A stretch of DNA of 14,440 bases from Methanobrevibacter_A sp964431035 (GCA_964431035.1 CAYSIF010000040.1:1-14440); one strand, 5' to 3'; counted from the first letter of the stretch, positions 1-5,380 are shown. A program made the numbers and translations. The notes: generated from the sequence alone by a model not told the origin.

Positions 1-71
1 AATCAGAAAAAAATATAAAAATTTAAAACAAAAAAATTAAATTGACGGCATTGAATTTTTATTTTTTTTTT

Positions 72-100
72 TAGGTTTTTTAGTATAAAAATAAAACCTA
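72..100. terminator. Hairpin with flanking T tracts, possible terminator
   Basis: TAGGTTTT at 72-79 pairs perfectly with AAAACCTA at 93-100 around a 13-base loop, and seven T follow at 101-107. It could end transcription of a gene lying left of the window. T runs also flank it on the left, so direction is uncertain, and archaeal termination often needs only oligo-T. Confidence 0.35.
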
Positions 101-131
101 TTTTTTTAAGTTTTAATGAATAAAAGGAAAA

Positions 132-140
132 TTTATAAAA
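132..140 (+). promoter_or_regulatory. TATA box for the zinc-knuckle membrane protein gene
   Basis: TTTATAAAA lies 56 bases upstream of the ATG at 196, which predicts a transcript start near 160-165 and a leader of about 30 bases. A second TATA-like stretch at 171-177 is too close to the start codon and to the GAGGG Shine-Dalgarno at 183-187 to be the main box. Confidence 0.4.
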
Positions 141-195
141 AATATGAAATAAAGAAAATTAAAATACTGTTATATAAAAAAAGAGGGATTGATAT

Positions 196-579
196 ATGGA
201 AAAAGAACGTATTATAATTGTAGGTTTAATTGGAGTAATAATAGTGTTAGTTGGTGCAATTCTTATTGTGGCTTCAATGCCCCAACTAGATACAGTTAAC
301 GAGATTAATAATACTACAGATCCAAGCAATGCAACTGATAATATAACAAATGCAACAACAAGTTCTTCAAATAATCACAATACTAACCATAATAGTAATA
401 GTAATCGTAATGGTAATGGTAATAGTTTAAGTAATTATCAATGTGCTTTTTGTGGAAAATATGGGCATACTGAGGATAATTGTCCAAGTATGAGAACACC
501 TGGAGGACATGTAGCAGGAACTGGGGCAGAAGGATGGTATGTAGATGAAAATGGAAACGAATACTATTGGGAGCCTTAA
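196..579 (+). CDS. Membrane-anchored Asn-rich protein with CCHC zinc knuckle
   Basis: This 127-residue protein of unknown function has three visible parts. Residues 6-27 are a single hydrophobic helix, acting as signal anchor or signal peptide, followed by an acidic stretch, so the positive-inside rule puts the C-terminus outside. Residues 35-80 are an Asn/Thr/Ser/His-rich linker with many N-x-S/T sequons, typical of archaeal surface proteins. Residues 83-96 form C-x2-C-x4-H-x4-C (C83, C86, H91, C96), the exact zinc-knuckle spacing. The tail (113-127) is rich in Trp, Tyr and acidic residues. The start is supported by GAGGG at 183-187, 8 bases before the ATG. Zinc knuckles usually bind nucleic acid inside cells, so an exported one is odd; if the helix were not membrane-inserting, a cytoplasmic role would return. 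It stands alone with its own promoter and a terminator-like hairpin at the stop codon. Confidence 0.8.
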   Translation: MEKERIIIVGLIGVIIVLVGAILIVASMPQLDTVNEINNTTDPSNATDNITNATTSSSNNHNTNHNSNSNRNGNGNSLSNYQCAFCGKYGHTEDNCPSMRTPGGHVAGTGAEGWYVDENGNEYYWEP

Positions 580-613
580 ATGTATTATAAAAAAAGGTTC
601 CAAATATACATTT
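578..613 (+). terminator. Hairpin overlapping the stop codon of the zinc-knuckle gene
   Basis: AAATGTAT at 578-585 pairs perfectly with ATACATTT at 606-613. GGAGCC just before the stop codon can also pair with GGTTCC at 596-601 through one G-T wobble, giving an alternative fold. A T-rich tract follows at 631-641. The hairpin begins inside the TAA stop, so it may act as terminator or 3' end stabiliser. Confidence 0.4.
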
Positions 614-808
614 ATTCAAATTATTAATATGCTATTTTTTTTTGAAAATATGGAAAATAATTAGGTTTTTAAGTATTTTAAAAAAAGTAGTAATTTTTTG
701 AAATTGTGTTTAAAAGGATGGAAAAAGGTTAATTTTAAATATTTTGTAGTGGGGGTAATATTTTTTTTAGAAAAAAAATTTTGTTTTTAATAAAAAAAAT
801 GTTTTATG

Positions 809-842
809 TCTTCTTTTTACTGTGGGGATTGTAAAAAGAAGA
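809..842. repeat. Perfect 12-bp inverted repeat with G-rich loop
   Basis: TCTTCTTTTTAC at 809-820 pairs without mismatch with GTAAAAAGAAGA at 831-842 around the ten-base loop TGTGGGGATT. The four-G loop stands out in this AT-rich region. It may be a structured RNA element, for example part of an intergenic small RNA ending at the hairpin near 944-970. Confidence 0.5.
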
Positions 843-943
843 ATACAATTTATTTTATTAATTTTTATTTTTTTTCTTTGCTTTTTCAACATCCTTTTAA
901 TTTTTTTAAAACCTAGGTTCTAATTTTTTTTAAGTATTTTTTT

Positions 944-970
944 AAAATATTATGTATATAATATTTTTTT
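944..970 (+). terminator. Hairpin followed by T run, terminator-like
   Basis: AAAATATTAT at 944-953 pairs with ATAATATTTT at 958-967 across the loop GTAT, and the T run continues to 970. The stem is entirely A/T, so a chance origin is possible. If real it would end a plus-strand transcript that covers the hairpin at 809-842. Confidence 0.35.
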
Positions 971-1264
971 TAAAAATAAGGAAAAATATGTGTTTTTTTA
1001 CTATTTTAGATAATTTTTTTTGTTTTCTCTTATTTTTTGATGTGTTTTTTTTTAATTTTTTTGTAGTGGGTAGAAAAAATTATAAAAATACTTAAAAAAA
1101 TTTTTTTGATTATAATCTGTTTATTCTAGATTTTGTTTTTATTTTATTTTTTTGATTGAATTTCACATTTCGCTTACAACATTCCATTTTTTTTGGATTA
1201 ATAGTGTTATGTTTATACAAAATGCAATTAATATTTTATAATTTATTCTTATATATAGTTTTTT

Positions 1265-1286
1265 ATGTGTGTAATCGTGTACACAT
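1265..1286. promoter_or_regulatory. Dyad element ATGTGT-N10-ACACAT, first copy of a shared operator-like motif
   Basis: ATGTGT at 1265-1270 and ACACAT at 1281-1286 form an inverted repeat, and GTGTACAC at 1277-1284 is itself palindromic. Read on the minus strand, the 20 bases 1284-1265 match 2658-2677 on the plus strand at 18 positions. A TATA-like stretch (CTTATATATAG) lies immediately left of it. Such dyads fit dimeric regulators; the ribbon-helix-helix protein encoded at 2768 and the LytTR protein are the local candidates. Confidence 0.45.
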
Positions 1287-1328
1287 ATACTTATTGAAAT
1301 AAATAATATAAAAAAATATTTTCAAAGC

Positions 1329-1365
1329 CAAAAAAATGCACTTCACCTGCAAAAAAATGCAACTT
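1329..1365 (+). promoter_or_regulatory. Two direct repeats with 21-bp period upstream of the LytTR operon
   Basis: CAAAAAAATGCACTT at 1329-1343 recurs as CAAAAAAATGCAACTT at 1350-1365, start to start 21 bp, two helical turns. The second copy ends 21 bases before the TATA box. LytTR regulators typically bind two direct repeats about 21-22 bp apart, so this is a good candidate autoregulatory site for the LytTR protein of the same operon. The repeat sequence itself is not an obvious match to the bacterial LytTR consensus. Confidence 0.45.
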
Positions 1366-1386
1366 AGCAAAGATGAGAAATACCCA

Positions 1387-1394
1387 TTTATAAG
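1387..1394 (+). promoter_or_regulatory. TATA box of the 2TM-LytTR-DUF3021 operon
   Basis: TTTATAAG predicts a transcript start around 1415-1420 and a leader of about 30 bases to the ATG at 1449. The leader contains the Shine-Dalgarno GGTGA at 1436-1440. Confidence 0.5.
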
Positions 1395-1448
1395 CAAAAT
1401 TCCTAAACTACTAAACAAGAAAAAAACACAAAAATGGTGAAAAAATAA

Positions 1449-1724
1449 ATGTACGATTCAAACAGAGCAAGAGCAGAAGAAATTGTTGATAAAAGAATTA
1501 AATTTTACAGAAATTTAAAAGCATATATAATTACAAATACAATACTATTAATTATTAACTGGATTTTCACAGCAGAATTTTGGTGGGTTGTATTCCCATT
1601 ATTCTTCTGGGGAATTGGAGTCATAAAAGACTTTTTAAATGCATACATATTTATTAACAGTTTTGAAAGTGAAGATTACAGAGAACGTAAAATCAAAGAA
1701 GAAATAGAAAAATTACAAAACTAG
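1449..1724 (+). CDS. 2TM-domain membrane protein, first gene of the LytTR operon
   Basis: This 91-residue protein has a charged N-terminus (residues 1-24), two closely spaced hydrophobic helices at about 25-41 and 44-60 rich in Trp and Phe, then a basic/acidic helical tail (72-91). The pattern R-x-K-x-F-Y-x-N-L...W-x-x-x-P-x-F-x-W-G-I matches the bacterial 2TM domain (Pfam 2TM family), which is often found in or next to LytTR and histidine-kinase regulators. The ATG has a well-placed GGTGA Shine-Dalgarno, 8 bases upstream. The next gene starts 9 bases after the stop, so the two are co-transcribed. A likely role is a membrane sensor or modulator of the regulator encoded next. Family assignment is from recognition of the motif layout. 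Confidence 0.8.
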   Translation: MYDSNRARAEEIVDKRIKFYRNLKAYIITNTILLIINWIFTAEFWWVVFPLFFWGIGVIKDFLNAYIFINSFESEDYRERKIKEEIEKLQN

Positions 1725-1733
1725 AAAAAAACT

Positions 1734-2174
1734 ATGAAAGTGAATTTATTTATCTCAAAAGACATTGAAGAAGCACATACTGATATACACACTGATAAAC
1801 TAACTGAAAATATCTCAAAAGCAATAAACATTCTAGAAGATAATGATAGAAAAGATATGATTACAGTTAAAAAAGATTCAGATCTTATTTTTCTAGAATT
1901 AAATGATATTTTCATGTTTAGAGTAGAAGATAAAAAAGTAATAGTTTACAGTGAAAATAAGGAATACAGTATTAAAAAACCTTTATATCAGGTTGAAGAA
2001 GATTTGAATAGTGATTTTGTTAGAATTTCAAAAACAACTATTATTAACTTGAAAAAAATTGAACGTGTTGCTCCTTCACTTAAAGGATTAATGTTTATAG
2101 AACTTAAAAATGGTTTAAAGGATAATATTTCAAGAAAATATTTACCTGAATTTAAAAATGCACTAGACATATAA
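1734..2174 (+). CDS. LytTR-family DNA-binding transcriptional regulator
   Basis: This 146-residue protein has an N-terminal segment (1-40) with helical character and a LytTR DNA-binding domain at about 42-143. The domain is recognisable by the run I-F-L-E-L-N-D-I-F-x-F, then D-K-K-V-I-V-Y, the signature F-V-R-I-S-K-T-T-I-I-N-L (95-106), and N-I-S-R-K-Y-L-P near the end. LytTR proteins bind direct repeats two helical turns apart. It has no response-receiver domain, which is the architecture of LytTR regulatory systems where a cognate membrane protein controls the regulator, as in streptococcal HdrRM and BrsRM. Here the DUF3021-like gene begins 16 bases downstream. LytTR is mainly bacterial, so horizontal acquisition from Firmicutes sharing the gut is likely. 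No clear Shine-Dalgarno precedes the ATG; translation may be coupled to the gene before. Confidence 0.88.
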   Translation: MKVNLFISKDIEEAHTDIHTDKLTENISKAINILEDNDRKDMITVKKDSDLIFLELNDIFMFRVEDKKVIVYSENKEYSIKKPLYQVEEDLNSDFVRISKTTIINLKKIERVAPSLKGLMFIELKNGLKDNISRKYLPEFKNALDI

Positions 2175-2190
2175 AGAAGGGTGTGAATAG

Positions 2191-2619
2191 ATGGAAGTTA
2201 CAGATATAATTAAAAGCTTGGCAATGGGTGCTTTTGTAGGTTGTTTTATTGGATTATTAGTTGCAGTTTTAATATCCCTTGATGTTGGTCCTGGAAATAT
2301 TGTATTTTCTGGAGTTGATATTGTGAATTTATTCTTTGGTTGTATTGTTGCAGGTTGGGGTTTTTCATTAAGTGGTTTAATATATGATAAGGAAGATTTA
2401 GCCTTACCATTTCAAGTAATTTTTCAAATGTTAATTGGTATGACTACCTTATTTTTAGTTGCTATATATTTAAAGTGGATGCCTATTGATTTGGGTATTG
2501 GGCCTATATTAACTTGGATTTTTATAGCTTGTATATTTGCAGTTATTTTCTGGTTTGGTTTTTATATTTATTATTATTTAGTGGCGTATAATTTGAATAA
2601 GAAGATTTCTGGTAAATGA
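2191..2619 (+). CDS. DUF3021-like four-helix membrane protein, partner of LytTR
   Basis: This 142-residue protein is almost all membrane: four hydrophobic segments at about 9-30, 42-62, 73-93 and 103-130, with short charged loops (Y-D-K-E-D-L near 65-70) and a Lys-rich end. Size, topology and position directly after a stand-alone LytTR gene match the DUF3021 family. In bacteria such proteins are thought to hold the regulator inactive or to sense the membrane state. An AAGGGTGTG stretch 7-15 bases before the ATG acts as Shine-Dalgarno. Codons end mostly in T or G, unlike the first gene of the operon, so base composition changes inside the operon. A T-rich terminator follows at once. Confidence 0.8.
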   Translation: MEVTDIIKSLAMGAFVGCFIGLLVAVLISLDVGPGNIVFSGVDIVNLFFGCIVAGWGFSLSGLIYDKEDLALPFQVIFQMLIGMTTLFLVAIYLKWMPIDLGIGPILTWIFIACIFAVIFWFGFYIYYYLVAYNLNKKISGK

Positions 2620-2620
2620 T

Positions 2621-2643
2621 CTTTTTATTTTTTTTATTTTTTT
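2621..2643 (+). terminator. Oligo-T terminator of the LytTR operon
   Basis: Directly after the TGA stop the plus strand has T runs of 5, 8 and 7 bases broken by single A residues, the form usual for archaeal intrinsic termination. Confidence 0.5.
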
Positions 2644-2655
2644 AAAGGATGTAGT

Positions 2656-2677
2656 GTGTGTACACACTTACACACAT
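2656..2677. promoter_or_regulatory. GTGTGTACACAC palindrome, second copy of the shared operator-like motif
   Basis: GTGTGTACACAC at 2656-2667 is a perfect 12-bp palindrome and is followed by TTACACACAT. The block 2658-2677 repeats, inverted, the element at 1265-1284 with 18 of 20 identical bases. It lies 60 bases upstream of the TATA box of the ribbon-helix-helix gene, where an activator or autorepressor could act. Confidence 0.5.
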
Positions 2678-2736
2678 ATTCTTATATTTATATATAGTGT
2701 TGAAAGAATAAACATAAATAAAATCATCACAAAGTA

Positions 2737-2744
2737 TTTATAAA
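2737..2744 (+). promoter_or_regulatory. TATA box of the ribbon-helix-helix gene
   Basis: TTTATAAA is centred about 27 bases before the ATG at 2768, so transcription would begin at or next to the start codon. No Shine-Dalgarno is present, which agrees with a leaderless mRNA. A second TATA-like stretch at 2687-2696 would give a leader of about 50 bases. Confidence 0.5.
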
Positions 2745-2767
2745 CAATAAACTAAAAAGTATACATA

Positions 2768-2965
2768 ATGCCGAGTAAAGAAGACGTAGATAGAATTTGG
2801 AAACTATCAGAAAAAACAAGAATGAACATATCACTTCCAAAAGAACTAGCCGACTGGTTAGACAACAATGCAGCAACAAACTGGAAACTAGACAAAGCTG
2901 CAAGATCAAAAGAAATAACAAAACTACTTTTAGAAGCAAAAAGAAGAAGTGAAGACGAAATATAA
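2768..2965 (+). CDS. Small ribbon-helix-helix (CopG-like) DNA-binding protein
   Basis: This 65-residue protein carries R-M-N-I-S-L-P-K-E-L-A-D-W-L at residues 18-31, the beta strand and first helix of a ribbon-helix-helix fold, then a linker and a second helix S-K-E-I-T-K-L-L-L-E-A (47-57). RHH proteins bind operators as dimers. No toxin gene is adjacent, since the following gene is convergent and only 8 bases away, so it is more likely a stand-alone regulator than an antitoxin. The palindromes at 2656 and 1265 are natural candidate targets. The strand is A/C-rich here, in contrast to the preceding DUF3021 gene. Confidence 0.78.
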   Translation: MPSKEDVDRIWKLSEKTRMNISLPKELADWLDNNAATNWKLDKAARSKEITKLLLEAKRRSEDEI

Positions 2966-2975
2966 AAACCTTTTT
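2964..2975. terminator. Compact bidirectional terminator between convergent genes
   Basis: AAAAACCTTTTT gives a T run on both strands exactly between the stop codon of the RHH gene and the stop codon of the cyclase-like gene, whose last codon it overlaps. Only 8 bases separate the two genes. Confidence 0.35.
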
Positions 2976-4185
2976 AGCTAAAATAAGCATACAACATAAC
3001 AAATAAAATAAAGAAAATAGCTAAAAAACCTAAACCAAACAAAATCAACAAATAACAAACAACAAAAACACCAATAAACAAACCCACTAATTTTGCCTTA
3101 TGATTAAAAAACAAATCCATAATAGTCCTAGTAAAATCAGAAGGAATATTATAAGCATACAAACCATTAGCCAAATCAAACACCACTAAAGACAAAGAAC
3201 TACCAGTCTTAGTCTTAATCTGCTCAGCAATATTAGCACGCTCCCCTGCCTCACGACGAGAAGTACCAATACCAATCTTAACCTTAGCACCATTACTCAA
3301 CAAATACCAAGCAGAATCCAAACCCGCACGAATAGCCAAATCCTTACTAGGAAACTGAGCAATCAAATCATCCCCACCTTTACGATAACCCTCAATATGA
3401 GCACTACAATCCTCAACCATATAAGAAGTAATACCCGTCATCAAATCAACCAACTTATCCCTACCATGCTCAGAAATAAACTTAGTAGAATCAACCATAT
3501 CAATAAAAAGATAATAATTATAATCCACACTCTTAGAATGACCAACCTTAAAAGGAGAATTCATAACCATAGCATACTCCCCACCAAGCTTAGTAAAAGC
3601 AACACCAGAAACATCACCAACCTCCTTATTAAACTTAATACTACGCTCAATAGCAGCAGCACCAGTCATACCAACAGCAGACCGAACACCAATCTTACTA
3701 TCCAAACCAAGACTAATCAACCTAATAGCAACACGAATAGCATCATTCTTACTCTGAAGCTTACTCACAATCTCAGTAGCAGACTCCTCAACAATCTCAC
3801 CATGATTAGATAAAATAATATTAGTAAACTCACGAATAACAGGAGAAGGACTAGACAACTCCACATACAAATAACGATCACTACCCATTATAATATTACT
3901 AACAAGAGCATACTCCTCAACATTATCCTCAGCAGGAGTAAGCTCATAAAAACTATGAGACTCAGGAATATTCTCAGAACCCACATCCCTAACTAAATTA
4001 GTGAAAATACTCTCAGTAGTAACATGAGCCTCCTCAATCTCCATCAAAATAGTCTGAGTATAATTAAACAACTCCACATACTCAGTCTCTAAAGGAGTAG
4101 TAGGAAAATACTTAGTACCAATACTCAAAGCCCTATAACCAGTACCCAACTTAAAAAAAAATCTAAAAATAGGATGCTTAGCCAT
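2974..4185 (-). CDS. Membrane-anchored class III cyclase / GGDD-palm-like protein
   Basis: The start used is the ATG at 4185 (403 residues), because GGGAGG lies 8 bases before it; a longer frame to 4224 has no such support. Residues 224-337 resemble the palm-type core of class III nucleotidyl cyclases and archaeal GTP cyclohydrolase III: F-I-D-M-V-D-S-T (metal Asp D229), then Y-R-K-G-G-D-D (G270, G271, D272, D273), a helix A-I-R-A-G, and V-K-I-G-I-G-T-S. Residues 105-208 look like a degenerate copy, with the same helix/strand order (A-I-R-V-A-I-R, K-I-G-V-R-S-A) but no GGDD. Residues 366-402 form two membrane helices, which tether the enzyme to the inner face. It probably makes or binds a purine nucleotide; cyclase, cyclohydrolase or nucleotidyltransferase activity cannot be separated by eye. 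It overlaps the NYN RNase gene by 8 bases, so the two are translationally coupled. Confidence 0.75.
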   Translation of the reverse strand: MAKHPIFRFFFKLGTGYRALSIGTKYFPTTPLETEYVELFNYTQTILMEIEEAHVTTESIFTNLVRDVGSENIPESHSFYELTPAEDNVEEYALVSNIIMGSDRYLYVELSSPSPVIREFTNIILSNHGEIVEESATEIVSKLQSKNDAIRVAIRLISLGLDSKIGVRSAVGMTGAAAIERSIKFNKEVGDVSGVAFTKLGGEYAMVMNSPFKVGHSKSVDYNYYLFIDMVDSTKFISEHGRDKLVDLMTGITSYMVEDCSAHIEGYRKGGDDLIAQFPSKDLAIRAGLDSAWYLLSNGAKVKIGIGTSRREAGERANIAEQIKTKTGSSLSLVVFDLANGLYAYNIPSDFTRTIMDLFFNHKAKLVGLFIGVFVVCYLLILFGLGFLAIFFILFVMLYAYFS

Positions 4186-5206
4186 TAGGCTTTCCTCCCT
4201 TCTCCAAATAAATATCAAACTCACCAGGCTGCTCTAACAAAATATCAGACTTAACACTAACATAGGGAAACTTCCAAGAACCAATACGAGCAGCAACAGT
4301 ACTAGCAATATTACGAGAATTACTCTTAACAAAAGCCTCATCATTACTATTCACACGAACCTCAACATTAAAAGGACAAATATCCTCAACCTCATCAGAA
4401 ACAACAATATTCAAAGTAAACTCCCCAGGCTTAACAAACAAATCATTACGAACAGCAATCAAAGGACGATTAACAAGATGCAACCTATCAGCAACAGTCA
4501 CACTAATATTACCCGCATCATGAACAGCTTCCTTATAATCCTTAGGATGAACAAGTACAAAAATAACATAAGGAGCAGATGTCTCCACATCATCAACCAT
4601 ATTCATAACTTCCCTAAACATCGGAACCTTATGAAAAACATTCTCAATACGAGCACCAAAAGACTTATTATTAGAATTATCCAATTTGAGAATAGCTGCT
4701 TTTGCAACATTTAATGGACTGAATTTTTGTGTTTCTTTTTCCTTAAATACTTCCCATCTTTTATCCTCAATCTCATCTAAAACATCATCAGTAATTTTTT
4801 GAAGTAAATTTTTAACACGTTTTGGTTTTTTTGCTTTTCCAAAGACTAATCTTCCACCAGTTATAGTAAAGGATATTCTTTTTTGCTGAATATTGTGGAA
4901 TTCATCAGCAAAGTCTCTGAATTTATCATTAGATAAGATTTTAGCATTTTCTTGTTCTGCGGTTTCTAGGATGAAGTGGTCTGCAACTGTTCCTACTGGA
5001 ACTTCTTCTATAATTTTATCTTCTACAAGTTTTAAATATTGTTCTTTTTGATCTATACTGTGACGTAGTGAAGCATCCGCTAGTATTAAAAATTCGTGTT
5101 TACCTGCTTCTAGTGCTTTTATTGCAGAGATTATATTTTTAAGTTTAGGTTTATCTTCTCCTTTTCCATAATGAGCTACGTTTGCTGCATCAATTATAAC
5201 TTTCAA
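4178..5206 (-). CDS. Zc3h12a/Regnase-like NYN-domain ribonuclease with C-terminal tandem repeat
   Basis: This 342-residue protein begins with a NYN (PIN-like) nuclease domain, residues 1-115: K-V-I-I-D-A-A-N-V-A (D6, N9), I-L-A-D-A-S (D44), V-A-D-H-F-I-L (D76) and I-L-S-N-D-K-F-R-D-F (D94, D98). These acidic residues and the S-N-D-x-x-R-D signature are those of Regnase-1-type metal-dependent RNases. A basic linker (122-136) follows. The C-terminal part holds two related units of about 60 residues (about 212-271 and 278-337), each ending D-x-x-x-x-P-G-E-F, not recognised as a named family. The start is TTG either at 5206, 10 bases after AGGTGG, or at 5215, only 1 base after it; the former is preferred. 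A likely role is cleavage of RNA, perhaps controlled by the coupled cyclase-like partner. Base skew changes near codon 175. Confidence 0.78.
   Translation of the reverse strand: MKVIIDAANVAHYGKGEDKPKLKNIISAIKALEAGKHEFLILADASLRHSIDQKEQYLKLVEDKIIEEVPVGTVADHFILETAEQENAKILSNDKFRDFADEFHNIQQKRISFTITGGRLVFGKAKKPKRVKNLLQKITDDVLDEIEDKRWEVFKEKETQKFSPLNVAKAAILKLDNSNNKSFGARIENVFHKVPMFREVMNMVDDVETSAPYVIFVLVHPKDYKEAVHDAGNISVTVADRLHLVNRPLIAVRNDLFVKPGEFTLNIVVSDEVEDICPFNVEVRVNSNDEAFVKSNSRNIASTVAARIGSWKFPYVSVKSDILLEQPGEFDIYLEKGGKPNG
4194..4199 (-). promoter_or_regulatory. Shine-Dalgarno fixing the cyclase-like gene start
   Basis: GGGAGG on the minus strand lies inside the end of the NYN gene, 8 bases before the ATG at 4185. 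It is the reason for choosing this start and shows that ribosomes can restart at the overlap. Confidence 0.7.
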
Positions 5207-5216
5207 AAAAACCAAT

Positions 5217-5222
5217 CCACCT
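5217..5222 (-). promoter_or_regulatory. Shine-Dalgarno of the NYN ribonuclease gene
   Basis: AGGTGG on the minus strand is too close to the TTG at 5215 (1 base) and better placed for the TTG at 5206 (10 bases), which also gives the usual family N-terminus K-V-I-I-D. Confidence 0.5.
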
Positions 5223-5315
5223 TTAATTTAATGATAAAAAAGAAATATTAAGTGTATATTTTGTGAAAAAAAATTAAATAAAATTTTAGATAATGTAATT
5301 ATTTTGTATTTTGAC

Positions 5316-5325
5316 ATTTATAAAT
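5316..5325 (-). promoter_or_regulatory. Possible TATA box for the NYN-cyclase pair
   Basis: ATTTATAAAT in the 174-base gap after the phosphoesterase gene would place a transcript start near 5290-5295 and a leader of roughly 85-90 bases. This suggests the NYN and cyclase genes can be transcribed separately from the genes upstream. The word is AT-only, so chance is a real alternative. Confidence 0.3.
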
Positions 5326-5380
5326 TTAATTAAGTTGATGAAAAAAACTGTTTAGAATAAGTTAAATAGGGAGAAAATAG

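Larger units (their letters stand above)
614..1264. other. Long AT-rich region without a convincing gene
   Basis: No reading frame here looks like a protein; frames are short and Phe/Lys-rich because of the T and A runs. No tRNA or rRNA-like block is visible. The stretch holds two hairpins (809-842 and 944-967) and two copies of TTTTGTAGTGGG (743-754 and 1059-1070), set in sequence that is G/T-rich on the plus strand. It could encode a small RNA or be a decayed gene; neither can be shown from the sequence alone. Confidence 0.5.

Noticed and set aside
988..1095. 35-codon Phe-rich frame after AAGG, starting M-C-F-F-T-I-L
   Set aside because: The Phe content comes from T runs in a T-rich region; there is no recognisable feature, and the Shine-Dalgarno is weak.
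1329..1365. Direct repeats as a CRISPR fragment
   Set aside because: There are only two units, each 15-16 bases with a 6-base gap; no spacer-sized intervals and no cas genes are present.
2768..2965. Ribbon-helix-helix gene as antitoxin of a toxin-antitoxin pair
   Set aside because: No small toxin-like gene lies in the same direction; the adjacent gene is convergent and encodes a large cyclase-like protein.
4186..4224. Longer N-terminus for the cyclase-like protein starting at 4224
   Set aside because: This extension lies within the NYN gene and lacks a ribosome site, while the ATG at 4185 has GGGAGG at 8 bases.
5234..5323. 29-codon minus-strand frame in the gap before the NYN gene
   Set aside because: It has no Shine-Dalgarno, overlaps the putative TATA box and has a composition expected by chance.
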